Shown here: positions 1-4,923 of the stretch, piece after piece
Layout of the letters: each line of letters begins with the position of its first letter
How positions within the stretch are numbered: the stretch's first letter is position 1
Assembly: GCA_031177555.1 (NCBI GenBank)
Contig: JAPSGM010000099.1
Span: 1-7,166, forward strand
Origin: Chloroflexota bacterium
Lineage (GTDB): Bacteria; Chloroflexota; Limnocylindria; QHBO01
Reading direction: 5' to 3'
DNA: 7,166 nt
Position numbers and translations under genes: made by a program
The notes under the pieces: generated by a model
What the model was told of the DNA's origin: nothing
Databases searched by the model: none
The model's input: only the letters and a program-made list of their open reading frames with translations

Positions 1-997
1 ACGGCCGCTCGATGCCCATCAGGCGGGCGTGGCGGACGGCACGGCGCATGATCCGGCGCAGGACGTAGCCCGCCCCCTCGTTCGCCGGCTTCACGCCCTC
101 GCCGATGAGGAAGGTCATCGCCCGCGAGTGGTCGGCCACGACCTGGTAGCTGAAGCGCTCCGATTCCACCGTCTCCGGGTCGTGCCCGATGTACTCGGCC
201 AAGCGCTGGATGATCGGCACGAACAGGTCGGTGCCGTAGTTCGACTCCACGCCCTGCAGCGCGCTGGCGATGCGCTCCAGGCCCATGCCGGTGTCGACGC
301 TCGTGAACGGCAGCGGCGTCAGCGCGCCGTCGGCCGCGCGGTCGAACTCCATGAAGACCAGGTTCCAGACCTCGAGCCAGCGCGGGCACGTCTCGGAGTG
401 GTCCGGGATGCAGTCCGGCCCCTCGCTGAGCTCGGCGCCGCGGTCGAAGTGCAGCTCGCTGCAGGGCCCGCAAGGGCCGGTGTCGGCCATCTGCCAGAAG
501 TTGTGGAAGTCGCCCTGGGCCACGTTGCCCCAGCGCGCGATCCGGTCGGGCGGGAGCCCGATCTCATCGGTCCAGATGCGGTATGCCTCGTCGTCATCGG
601 TGTAGACCGTGGCCGCCAGGCGCTCGGGCGGGATGCCGAGCTCGACGGTCAGCAGCTCCCACGCCCAGGCGATGGCCTCGCGCTTGAAGTAGTCGCCGAA
701 GCTCCAGTTGCCGAGCATCTCGAACAGGGTCTGGTGGCGCGGCGTGCGGCCGACCTCCTCGAAGTCGTTGTGCTTGCCGGCCACGCGCAGGCATGGCTGG
801 GCGTCGACCGCGCGGGTGTAGTCGCGCTTCTCCTCGCCGGTGAGCACCCGCTTGAACTGCACCATGCCGGAGTTGGTGAACAGCAGCGTCGGGTCGTCGC
901 GGGCCAGGAGCCGGGCCGGGGGCACGCGCGTATGGCCGCGCTCCTCGAAGAAGCGCTGGAACCGCTCGCGAATCTCGGCCGCGCTCAACGGCTGCAT
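1..997 (-). CDS. alaS: Alanyl-tRNA synthetase, N-terminal 332 residues (runs off left edge)
   Basis: Class II synthetase that charges tRNA-Ala with alanine in the cytoplasm. Translating the minus strand from the ATG at 997 gives an uninterrupted frame to the window edge. Visible AlaRS landmarks are FTNSGMVQFK (residues 40-49), RVAGKHNDFEEVGRTPRHQT (71-90), FEMLGNWSFGDYFK (92-105), DTGPCGPCSEL (173-183 region) and class II motif 3 DTGMGLERI (235-243). The fragment ends in GYVLRRIMRRAVRHARLMG, the start of the tRNA-recognition helices. The rest of that domain, the editing domain with its zinc-binding His/Cys residues and the C-Ala domain lie outside the window. The start is set by a strong Shine-Dalgarno sequence, GGAGGTGA, at 1002-1009. 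It lies 90 bases downstream of the ytxH-like gene in the same direction, so it may be read from that operon or from its own promoter; I see no convincing promoter in the gap and no T-box leader. The family assignment is near certain. Confidence 0.97.
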   Translation of the reverse strand, partial: MQPLSAAEIRERFQRFFEERGHTRVPPARLLARDDPTLLFTNSGMVQFKRVLTGEEKRDYTRAVDAQPCLRVAGKHNDFEEVGRTPRHQTLFEMLGNWSFGDYFKREAIAWAWELLTVELGIPPERLAATVYTDDDEAYRIWTDEIGLPPDRIARWGNVAQGDFHNFWQMADTGPCGPCSELHFDRGAELSEGPDCIPDHSETCPRWLEVWNLVFMEFDRAADGALTPLPFTSVDTGMGLERIASALQGVESNYGTDLFVPIIQRLAEYIGHDPETVESERFSYQVVADHSRAMTFLIGEGVKPANEGAGYVLRRIMRRAVRHARLMGIERP

Positions 998-1001
998 CGG
1001 T

Positions 1002-1009
1002 TCACCTCC
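1002..1009 (-). promoter_or_regulatory. Strong Shine-Dalgarno sequence of alaS
   Basis: The minus strand reads GGAGGTGA, with the GGAGG core 7 bases before the ATG at 997. This fixes the alaS start and contrasts with the aspS and desulfurase starts, which have no such sequence. Confidence 0.85.
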
Positions 1010-1025
1010 GGCCTTCCCCGGTCAT

Positions 1026-1055
1026 GACGAGAGCCGGCTGACCACCGGCTCTGTC
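1026..1055 (-). other. Hairpin in the ytxH-like/alaS intergenic gap
   Basis: A perfect 8-bp stem (AGAGCCGG at 1030-1037 with CCGGCTCT at 1045-1052) closes a 7-base loop. With G1029 bulged, GAC (1026-1028) also pairs with GTC (1053-1055), giving 11 bp. It lies between the ytxH-like stop and the alaS Shine-Dalgarno sequence. No T-run follows on either strand, so it is not a canonical intrinsic terminator. It could be a weak terminator, an mRNA processing or stabilising structure, or an alaS leader element. An 8-bp palindrome, GTCATGAC (1021-1028), abuts it. The pairing is seen directly; the role is unknown. Confidence 0.55.
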
Positions 1056-1087
1056 GGGTAGGCGCGTCAGCGATGGCAGCCGGTGTG

Positions 1088-1351
1088 TCAGGCAGCGCCC
1101 TCCGGGGCGACGCCGCCCTGCGGCGCACCGGCATCGTACTCATCCTGCATCTCCGCCCGTGCCTGCTCCGCGGCCATGCGGCCCTCGTTCACCGCGTCGT
1201 CGAAGGCGGCGCGGCGCTGGTCCACGAACTCGCCGACCTGATCGCGAAGCTCGTCTCCGCTGGCCGGAGCGAGGAGCAGGCCGATGGCGGCGCCGATGAG
1301 CCCGCCGATCAGGACGCCGGCCAGGAAGCTGCCGAATCCGGAGTCTCTCAT
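1088..1351 (-). CDS. YtxH-like small membrane protein
   Basis: This 87-residue protein has the pattern of the YtxH family (function unknown; some Bacillus members are stress-induced). A short N-terminus is followed by a glycine-zipper membrane helix (about residues 6-29, with GVLIGGLIGAAIGLLLAP containing GxxxG spacing). The family-typical SGDELRDQV follows, then a charged, probably coiled-coil segment (about 33-70) and a low-complexity Gly/Ala/Pro tail. The start ATG at 1351 overlaps the upstream stop as ATGA, and the Shine-Dalgarno sequence is weak, so translation is probably coupled to the DUF948-like gene. A YtxH protein next to a DUF948-like protein is a recurrent pairing in Gram-positive-type bacteria, which supports both calls. 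It is probably anchored in the cytoplasmic membrane; no catalytic motif is visible. Confidence 0.88.
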   Translation of the reverse strand: MRDSGFGSFLAGVLIGGLIGAAIGLLLAPASGDELRDQVGEFVDQRRAAFDDAVNEGRMAAEQARAEMQDEYDAGAPQGGVAPEGAA

Positions 1352-1683
1352 GCGATGCGATCGTCTCCCGCTGCGTCGTCAGATTGTACCGGCATGCCGG
1401 ACGGCCGTCCCGCTGCCAGCTCGGCGGCCATGCGCGACTGCTCGAGCCGCACGGCCACGTCCTCGGTCAGGACTTCCGCGTTGGCCGCCACCGTGCGGGC
1501 GTGCTCGAGCAGGCCCGGCAGCTCCTCGTCCGCCAGCCGGCTCAGCCTCCGCACGTCGCCGGCCAGCGAGCGCACGTCCCGCAGCAACGGCCGCAGGCTC
1601 AGGGCCGCGATGACCAGTCCGACGCCGACCAGCAGCGCGCCGATGCCCACTCCCAGGCGGAAGATCGTCAGCGCCAGGTCCAT
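1348..1683 (-). CDS. DUF948-like membrane-anchored coiled-coil protein
   Basis: This 111-residue protein has one N-terminal membrane helix (about residues 7-29). A long amphipathic heptad-like segment follows (about 32-92, with LRDVRSLAGDVRRLSRLADE and repeated L/V spacing), then a polar tail. This architecture and the pattern of spaced leucines and acidic residues resemble DUF948 (YoxC-like) proteins, whose function is unknown. The call rests on pattern and on the YtxH-like neighbour. The frame is open upstream to an ATG at 1764, but the ATG at 1683 is chosen. It has AGGAGG nine bases upstream (1693-1698), it begins directly before the membrane helix, and the longer form would overlap the upstream gene with an Arg/Pro/Cys-rich stretch. 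Only 4 bases separate it from the upstream stop, and it overlaps the ytxH-like start by 4 bases, so all three are surely co-transcribed. Confidence 0.85.
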   Translation of the reverse strand: MDLALTIFRLGVGIGALLVGVGLVIAALSLRPLLRDVRSLAGDVRRLSRLADEELPGLLEHARTVAANAEVLTEDVAVRLEQSRMAAELAAGRPSGMPVQSDDAAGDDRIA

Positions 1684-1687
1684 GTCG

Positions 1688-1969
1688 TCATCCCTCCTGA
1701 TGTTCGCCGCCGGCCGGCAGCATGGTGGCGCCGAGCAGCGTGGCCAGCATGGCCAGCTGCGCACCCACCGACGCCGCCACGAGGTGGAAGTCGCCCAGCT
1801 GCACCAGCTCCAGCCCGGTGGCCGAGCCGATCAGCTCGCCGGCGGCCGTCCCCGCCACGGCGGCCAGCAGCAGCACGGGCGAGATCCGCCCCCAGTGGCC
1901 GCGGAGCGCCAGGAACGCCGTCCAGTTGATGGCCGCCACCAGGGCGGTGAGCAGCAGCCATGGCGTCAT
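1688..1969 (-). CDS. Small three-helix membrane protein, unknown function
   Basis: I do not recognise this 93-residue protein. It has three likely membrane segments, at about residues 3-21, 31-48 and 63-83. The short loops hold ALRGHWGRIS and TGLELVQLGDFH, and the C-terminus is hydrophilic (GGEHQEG). No cysteine, metal-binding or catalytic motif is evident. The frame stays open upstream to 2251, but that extension lies inside mnmA, is Arg/Pro/Ser-rich and looks like an out-of-frame shadow. The ATG at 1969 is the natural start. Its Shine-Dalgarno sequence is poor; a micro-ORF ending in an ATGA overlap with this start may deliver ribosomes to it. It sits 25 bases after mnmA and 4 bases before the DUF948-like gene, so it is an operon member. 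Gene reality is well supported by position and hydrophobic periodicity; the role is unknown. Confidence 0.78.
   Translation of the reverse strand: MTPWLLLTALVAAINWTAFLALRGHWGRISPVLLLAAVAGTAAGELIGSATGLELVQLGDFHLVAASVGAQLAMLATLLGATMLPAGGEHQEG
1693..1698 (-). promoter_or_regulatory. Shine-Dalgarno sequence deciding the DUF948-like start
   Basis: A perfect AGGAGG on the minus strand lies 9 bases before the ATG at 1683 and inside the last codons of the upstream membrane gene. It supports the short start over the in-frame ATG at 1764 and suggests the DUF948-like protein is translated strongly within the operon. Confidence 0.8.
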
Positions 1970-2005
1970 GCGGCCCCGGTCGTCACGTTGACGGTCATGC
2001 GGCCC
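1965..2005 (-). repeat. 12-bp direct repeat spanning the mnmA stop and the next start
   Basis: The minus strand carries GGGCCGCATGAC twice, at 1994-2005 and 1965-1976, with a 29-bp period. The first copy contains the mnmA stop and the second the start of the membrane-protein gene. The intervening bases do not repeat. Between the copies lies a short inverted repeat, CGTCA (1981-1985) with TGACG (1989-1993), loop 3. The repeat may be the trace of a small duplication or a chance product of GC-rich sequence. Confidence 0.6.
1966..1998 (-). other. Ten-codon micro-ORF linking mnmA to the membrane-protein gene
   Basis: The minus strand from 1998 reads MTVNVTTGAA and then TGA. Its ATG overlaps the mnmA stop as ATGA, and its own stop overlaps the next gene's ATG (1969) as ATGA. 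A ribosome finishing mnmA could therefore re-initiate, read ten codons and re-initiate again at the membrane-protein start. The overlaps are seen directly; translation of the peptide is inference, and no Shine-Dalgarno sequence is evident. Confidence 0.3.
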
Positions 2006-3077
2006 GGGCGATGCGCCCGCCGCCCAGGCAGACCTCGCCGTCGTACAGCACCGCCGCCTGGCCCGGCGCGGGCGCCCAGACCGGCTCCGCGGTCTCCACG
2101 GCGAAGCGATCGTCGCCGACGAGGGTGACCTCGCATGGTACGTCGCTTCCGCGGTGCCGGATGCGGACGCTGGCCTCGAACCGCTCGGAGGCCGGGTCGC
2201 CCGCCACGAAGCGGCGTCCCTCGGCGGTGAAGCGCCGCGCGGCGACGTCATCGCGGCGGCCGACGACCACGGTGTTGCTGGCCGGCTGCACCTCGCGAAC
2301 GTACACCGCCTCCCCGAGCGTCACGCCCAGCCCGTGGCGCTGGCCGACGGTGTAGTGGGCGTAACCCGTGTGCGTGCCGACCCGCGCGCCGTCGGCGTCG
2401 ACGATGGGGCCCGGCTCCCCGGCGTAGCCGCGCCGCTCCTCGAGCAGGGTGCGATAGTCGCCCGCGGGCACGAAGCAGATCTCCTGGCTCTCCGGCTTGG
2501 CGGCCGTCGGCAGGCCCAGCTCGGCGGCCATGGCGCGCACCTGGGGCTTGGTCAGCTCGCCCAGCGGGAAGCGGGTGGCCGCCAGCTGCGCCTGGTCCAG
2601 CACCCACAGGAAGTAGGTCTGGTCCTTGTCCGCGTCGGCGGCGCGCAGCAGGCGGTAGCTGCCGCCGTCCTCCGCGACGCGCGCGTAGTGGCCGGTCGCC
2701 ACCCGGTCGGCGTCGTAGGCCGCCAGGCCGCGGCGCAGCAGCTCGTCGAACTTGATGTACTGGTTGCAGGCCTGGCACGGGTTCGGCGTTGCGCCGTCCA
2801 GGTAGGCATCGGTGAAGGCGTCGATCACCCGCGCCCCGAACTCGCGCTCCAGGTTGAGGATGAAGAACGGGATGCCGACCAGCTGGGCCACCCGCCGGGC
2901 GTCGTCCGCCGCGTCGGGCGAGCAGCAGGACCGGTTCTGCTCGTATCCCTCGCCCCCGTCGGGGTGCAGCCGCATCCAGACGCCCACCACCTCGTCCTCC
3001 CCGCCCTCGCGCGCGAGCAGGGCGGCCGCCACGCTGGAGTCGACGCCGCCGCTCATGGCGGCCACCACGCGCGCCAT
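1995..3077 (-). CDS. mnmA: tRNA-specific 2-thiouridylase MnmA
   Basis: MnmA adenylates and thiolates C2 of wobble uridine U34 in the tRNAs for Lys, Glu and Gln, using sulfur delivered from a cysteine desulfurase. The protein is 360 residues, the usual length. The N-terminal PP-loop SGGVDSS (residues 9-15) binds ATP. The motif TPNPCQACNQYIKFDELL (97-114) holds active-site Cys104, equivalent to E. coli Cys102, and an extra Cys101 where E. coli has Asp. Cys201 in SQEICFVPAGDY is the persulfide-carrying cysteine, equivalent to E. coli Cys199. ATGHYAR (127-133), KDQTYFL (151-157) and GYAHYTVGQRHGLG (238-251) are family hallmarks, followed by the C-terminal beta-barrel. The start ATG overlaps the desulfurase stop by one base (TGATG), with no strong Shine-Dalgarno sequence, implying coupled synthesis of donor and acceptor. 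The pair suggests a direct desulfurase-to-MnmA relay as in Bacillus; this window holds no Tus relay protein. Confidence 0.97.
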   Translation of the reverse strand: MARVVAAMSGGVDSSVAAALLAREGGEDEVVGVWMRLHPDGGEGYEQNRSCCSPDAADDARRVAQLVGIPFFILNLEREFGARVIDAFTDAYLDGATPNPCQACNQYIKFDELLRRGLAAYDADRVATGHYARVAEDGGSYRLLRAADADKDQTYFLWVLDQAQLAATRFPLGELTKPQVRAMAAELGLPTAAKPESQEICFVPAGDYRTLLEERRGYAGEPGPIVDADGARVGTHTGYAHYTVGQRHGLGVTLGEAVYVREVQPASNTVVVGRRDDVAARRFTAEGRRFVAGDPASERFEASVRIRHRGSDVPCEVTLVGDDRFAVETAEPVWAPAPGQAAVLYDGEVCLGGGRIARAA

Positions 3078-4252
3078 CAGGCCGATGCCGCCGCAGGCAC
3101 CCCGGCCCGCGCGGCCCGCAGCCGCCCGATGGCCCGCGTCGCCACCCGCAGCGTGCGCTCCACGTCGTCCGCGGTGGTGCCGCGGCCCAGGGTCAGGCGC
3201 AGCGAGCCGTGCGCGCGCTCCGGGTCGATGCCCATGGCCAGCAGGACGTGGCTGGGGTCCACCGAGCCGGTGGTGCAGGCGCTGCCGGTGGAGGCCTCGA
3301 TGCCCTCCAGGTCCAGCGCCGCGACCAGGTCGCCGCCCTCCACGCCGTCGATCACGAAGCTGGCGCTGTTCGGCAAGCGCTGGGCGGGATGGCCGGTCAG
3401 CGCCACGCCCGCCACCGCGGTCAGCCTCGCGATCAGCCCGTCGCGCAGCGTCGCCTGCCGCTCGTTCTCGGCCTCGCGCGCCGACACATCGGCGTGGATC
3501 AGCCCCAAGGCCCTGGCGAATCCCACCGCGCCGGCCACGTTCTCCGTCCCGGCCCGGCGCTGGCGCTCCTGCGAGCCCCCGGACAGCTGGGGCAGCACCG
3601 CGGTCCCCTGTCGCACGAAGAGCGCGCCGGCACCCTTCGGCCCATACAGCTTGTGTGCCCCCAGGCTGACCAGGTCCGCCCGCAGCTCGTCGACGTCGAG
3701 CGGCAGGAACGCCGCGGCCTGCACGGCGTCGACATGGAACAGCGTCCCGAGCTCTCGACAGATGGCGCCAATCTCCGCCACGGGCTGGATGGTGCCCACC
3801 TCGTTGTTGGCGTACTGCACGCTGACGAGCACCGTGCGATCGGTGATCGAGGCAGCGACGTCGGCGGGATCCACGCTGCCGTATCGGTCCACCGGCAGGT
3901 AGACCACCTCGAAGCCGAACCGCTCCAGCACGCTACACGCGTTGAGCACCGCCTTGTGCTCGACCGCAGTGGTCACCACCCGCCGCCCACGGGCGCTGGC
4001 CGCCCAGGCGGCGCCCTTGACCGCCAGGTTATCCGCCTCGGTGCCTCCGCTGGTGAAGACGACCTCCCGTGGCTTGGCGCCCAGCAGGCGGGCCACGGTC
4101 TCGCGCGCCTCGTCCAGCCCGAGGCGCGCACGCCGCCCGGAGGCGTGGATGCTGGACGGGTTGCCGTGGTGCTCGGCCAGGTACGGCAGCATGGCGTCCA
4201 GCACTTCTCTGCGCAGCGGCGTGGTGGCGGCGTGGTCCAGGTAGACGCTCAT
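3077..4252 (-). CDS. Group I cysteine desulfurase (IscS/NifS/YrvO type)
   Basis: This PLP enzyme converts cysteine to alanine and holds the sulfur as a persulfide for transfer. The 391 residues match the family. Near the N-terminus is YLDHAATTPL (4-13), then NPSSIHASGR (31-40), FTSGGTEADNLA (66-77) and His99 in AVEHK, which stacks on the cofactor. Asp175 and Gln178 in HVDAVQ contact PLP, and Lys201 in GAHKLYGPKG forms the Schiff base. RAGTENVAG (233-241) is also typical. Catalytic Cys326 lies in STGSACTTGSVDPSHVLLAMG on the mobile loop. The long loop plus SGSAC-type motif marks group I rather than SufS. It overlaps mnmA by one base, and no IscU or other Fe-S scaffold gene is present. The best inference is therefore a desulfurase dedicated to tRNA thiolation, like Bacillus YrvO, though wider duties are possible. 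The start at 4252 has no clear Shine-Dalgarno sequence and lies just behind a -10-like element. Confidence 0.96.
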   Translation of the reverse strand: MSVYLDHAATTPLRREVLDAMLPYLAEHHGNPSSIHASGRRARLGLDEARETVARLLGAKPREVVFTSGGTEADNLAVKGAAWAASARGRRVVTTAVEHKAVLNACSVLERFGFEVVYLPVDRYGSVDPADVAASITDRTVLVSVQYANNEVGTIQPVAEIGAICRELGTLFHVDAVQAAAFLPLDVDELRADLVSLGAHKLYGPKGAGALFVRQGTAVLPQLSGGSQERQRRAGTENVAGAVGFARALGLIHADVSAREAENERQATLRDGLIARLTAVAGVALTGHPAQRLPNSASFVIDGVEGGDLVAALDLEGIEASTGSACTTGSVDPSHVLLAMGIDPERAHGSLRLTLGRGTTADDVERTLRVATRAIGRLRAARAGVPAAASA

Positions 4253-4261
4253 GGGACACCG

Positions 4262-4267
4262 ATTATG
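4262..4267 (-). promoter_or_regulatory. -10-like element of the desulfurase-mnmA operon
   Basis: The minus strand reads CATAAT, five of six matches to TATAAT, 9 bases before the desulfurase ATG. Transcription starting about 7 bases downstream would leave a leader of about 3 bases, so the mRNA would be almost leaderless; this agrees with the missing Shine-Dalgarno sequence. No good -35 hexamer is visible at 16-18 bases. A promoter is expected here because an intrinsic terminator closes the upstream gene at 4324-4360. Confidence 0.5.
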
Positions 4268-4323
4268 CCGCAGAACCCATGATCGTCCGCTGAAACGAGC
4301 CGCCGCCGGACGCGCAGGTCGCG

Positions 4324-4360
4324 AAGAAGAAAGGGGCCGCCGGAAATGCCGGTCGACCCC
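4324..4360 (-). terminator. Intrinsic terminator of the secreted-protein gene
   Basis: On the minus strand an 11-bp GC-rich stem pairs 4360-4349 with 4343-4333. A4356 (T on the minus strand) is bulged or shifted at mid-stem, one G-T pair is included, and the loop has 5 bases. It is followed by TTTCTTCTT (4332-4324). It begins 15 bases after the TAG stop of the secreted-protein gene. This is a textbook Rho-independent terminator and the clearest one in the window; it separates that gene from the desulfurase operon. Confidence 0.85.
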
Positions 4361-4375
4361 GAGCCCGCCCCGGGC

Positions 4376-4765
4376 CTAGACGGCCCGATCGTCGATCCCC
4401 TGGATGAAGTAGTAGAACCCTCCCAGGCCCTGCGCCTGCTCGGGCTCGGGCGGCGCGCCGCGGCCACCATTGTGGGCCCAGATGTCCTTGGCGCACAGGA
4501 TCCCGTTGCCGTTCCTGTCCAGCGCCGCGATGCCCGCGGCCAGCTCCTCTGGCGTGTAGATCCCGTCTTCGAAGGCTCGCAGGAGGCTGGGGAACATCTC
4601 CACCGAGGCCCAAATGACGTTGCCTTCCTCGTCCAGGAACTGGACGGCCTGGTACCCGCCATCGGGACACGTGCCGGCGTGGCGGGCCGCCACCGGAGCG
4701 GCGCTCGCGGCCATGACCAGGGCGAGGCCGGCCAGCACGAGCGCGAGACGAAGGGTTGGACGCAT
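4376..4765 (-). CDS. Secreted small protein with one EF-hand/excalibur-like calcium loop
   Basis: This 129-residue protein starts with a typical Sec signal peptide: basic MRPTLR, a hydrophobic core (about 7-20), and small residues with possible cleavage after residue 22 (ASA) or 27 (VAA). The mature part has only two cysteines, Cys33 in GTCPDGGYQ and Cys91, which could form a disulfide. At 83-94, DRNGNGILCAKD fits an EF-hand-like loop (D1, N3, N5, G6, hydrophobic position 8, D12), with a Cys after it as in excalibur or dockerin-like calcium loops. The C-terminus has PEPEQ and an aromatic GGFYYF patch. The frame extends upstream, but the ATG at 4765 has GAGGTG 4-5 bases before it and begins the signal peptide. 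It has a candidate promoter at 4870-4898 and its own terminator, so it is probably monocistronic. I do not recognise a named family; calcium binding is inferred from the loop alone. Confidence 0.82.
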   Translation of the reverse strand: MRPTLRLALVLAGLALVMAASAAPVAARHAGTCPDGGYQAVQFLDEEGNVIWASVEMFPSLLRAFEDGIYTPEELAAGIAALDRNGNGILCAKDIWAHNGGRGAPPEPEQAQGLGGFYYFIQGIDDRAV

Positions 4766-4869
4766 GGGGCACCTCGGCTGCTTGGCGGGTCGGGTTCGCC
4801 AGTAGCTCGGTGCGTCCCCCGGCGGCCATGGGACTGGGCCCGCACGTCGTCGCTCCCCGCGTCGCCGTA

Positions 4870-4898
4870 CTTGTACTCCGGCCGATCCATGAGGGCAA
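4870..4898 (-). promoter_or_regulatory. Candidate sigma70-type promoter for the secreted-protein gene
   Basis: On the minus strand TTGCCC (4893-4898) and TACAAG (4870-4875) are separated by exactly 17 bases, each matching four of six consensus bases. Transcription would begin near 4863, leaving a leader of about 100 bases before the ATG at 4765. It lies 25 bases beyond the aspS stop. The match is moderate; the separate terminator makes an independent promoter reasonable. Otherwise the 158-base gap holds no clear aspS terminator and no convincing gene. Confidence 0.35.
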
Positions 4899-4923
4899 CC
4901 CCGACTCCGAGGTTCCGGTCGGA

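Noticed and set aside
998..1087. T-box riboswitch upstream of alaS
   Set aside because: The 90-base gap is too short, and no T-box core, specifier-loop or terminator/antiterminator arrangement is visible; only a single hairpin.
1684..1764. Upstream in-frame ATG at 1764 for the DUF948-like gene
   Set aside because: It would overlap the membrane-protein gene by many codons with a Cys/Pro/Arg-rich extension, whereas the ATG at 1683 has a perfect AGGAGG and precedes the membrane helix.
2154..3902. Long plus-strand open frame (582 codons) and similar long plus-strand frames at 29-1027, 1073-2128 and 3209-4282
   Set aside because: They lie antisense to alaS, the small membrane genes, mnmA and the desulfurase, have Arg/Ala/Pro/Gly-rich low-information sequence and show no family motifs. 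Long antisense frames are expected opposite GC-rich genes.
4827..4837. A third GTCCC-ATG on the minus strand, like the aspS and desulfurase starts
   Set aside because: There is no -10-like hexamer 9 bases upstream, and the frame it opens runs out of phase through the secreted-protein gene.
4830..4890. Possible gene starting at the minus-strand ATG at 4890 (MDRPEYKYGD...), whose first 25 or so codons look GC3-biased
   Set aside because: The bias is lost quickly, the frame runs through the secreted-protein gene out of phase, and the start region coincides with a better promoter candidate. No Shine-Dalgarno sequence of note.
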